DNA from: Ecdyonurus torrentis
Lineage: Eukaryota > Arthropoda > Insecta > Ephemeroptera > Heptageniidae
Assembly (NCBI GenBank): GCA_949318235.1
Contig: OX439129.1
Coordinates: forward strand, 38,047,601-38,111,600
Length of the DNA stretch: 64,000 nucleotides
Reading direction: 5' to 3'
Within the stretch, counting starts at the first letter, position 1; each line of letters begins with the position of its first letter. The translations under genes and the position numbers were made by a program. Positions 63,970-64,000 of the stretch are shown here, piece after piece. The notes under the pieces were generated by a model, which worked only from the letters and a program-made list of their open reading frames with translations, was not told the DNA's origin and did no database searches.

Positions 63970-64000
<31 letters not shown>
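63110..64000 (-). other. Intron of the serine protease gene (partial)
   Basis: No further protease exon was recognised up to the window edge. It is AT-rich, and the window ends in an A-run of at least 28 bp (63972-64000). Confidence 0.6.

Noticed and set aside
63972..64000. Terminal A-run as the tail of a retrogene or mRNA
   Set aside because: No coding sequence or target duplication precedes it, and similar A- and T-runs are scattered across the window. It ends at the window edge, so nothing more can be said.

Overview
The window is animal nuclear DNA. Genes are split by GT-AG introns and code with the standard code. The sequence is strongly AT-rich and crowded with long simple-sequence repeats ((AT)n, (GA)n, (TG)n, and a ~600 bp (AAAG)n tract) and with short inverted-repeat DNA transposons. 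Protein similarity is clear at family level but divergent from vertebrates, so an invertebrate fits best. The microsatellite load would suit a decapod crustacean, but that is inference; the sequence does not settle the taxon. There are no operons, CRISPR arrays or recognisable tRNA/rRNA genes.

Layout, left to right. (1) 1-5 kb: a head-to-head pair with start codons 136 bp apart. The first three coding exons of CTNNBL1 (spliceosome-associated armadillo protein) run leftward out of the window. A complete eight-exon MBOAT7 (lysophosphatidylinositol acyltransferase) runs rightward. (2) 5-8.2 kb: MBOAT7 3' flank and a ~700 bp long-TIR mariner-type element. (3) 8.2-15.8 kb: a complete NUP85 (nuclear pore Y-complex) on the minus strand, tail-to-tail with MBOAT7, with several transposons in its introns and a candidate 18-nt microexon. 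(4) 15.8-19 kb: intergenic, full of MITEs. (5) 19-45.7 kb: a complete nine-coding-exon gene on the minus strand for an atypical double-C2 synaptotagmin that lacks the usual calcium-binding aspartates. It is stretched over 27 kb by repeat-filled introns, including one of 11.6 kb. (6) 45.7-62.8 kb: mostly gene-free and repeat-rich, with one candidate terminal exon of an unknown gene (54.8 kb) and one unexplained compositional island (58.6-59.0 kb). (7) 62.8-63.1 kb: the last coding exon of a trypsin-type (S1) serine protease on the minus strand; the rest lies beyond the right edge.

The four genes do unrelated cellular jobs (splicing, phospholipid remodelling, nuclear pore, membrane trafficking) and look like an ordinary conserved neighbourhood. 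The more distinctive content is the mobile DNA. At least nine inverted-repeat elements are flanked by TTAA on at least one side, most on both. They fall into several families, and copies of four MITE families carry the octamer TGACGTCA. There are also three hAT-type insertions with exact 8-bp target duplications, three copies of a TA-flanked MITE, and a 5'-truncated LINE nested inside a MITE. I found no convincing new multi-gene system. All exon boundaries were read by eye from splice signals, frame and remembered family patterns, and were not tested with transcripts.
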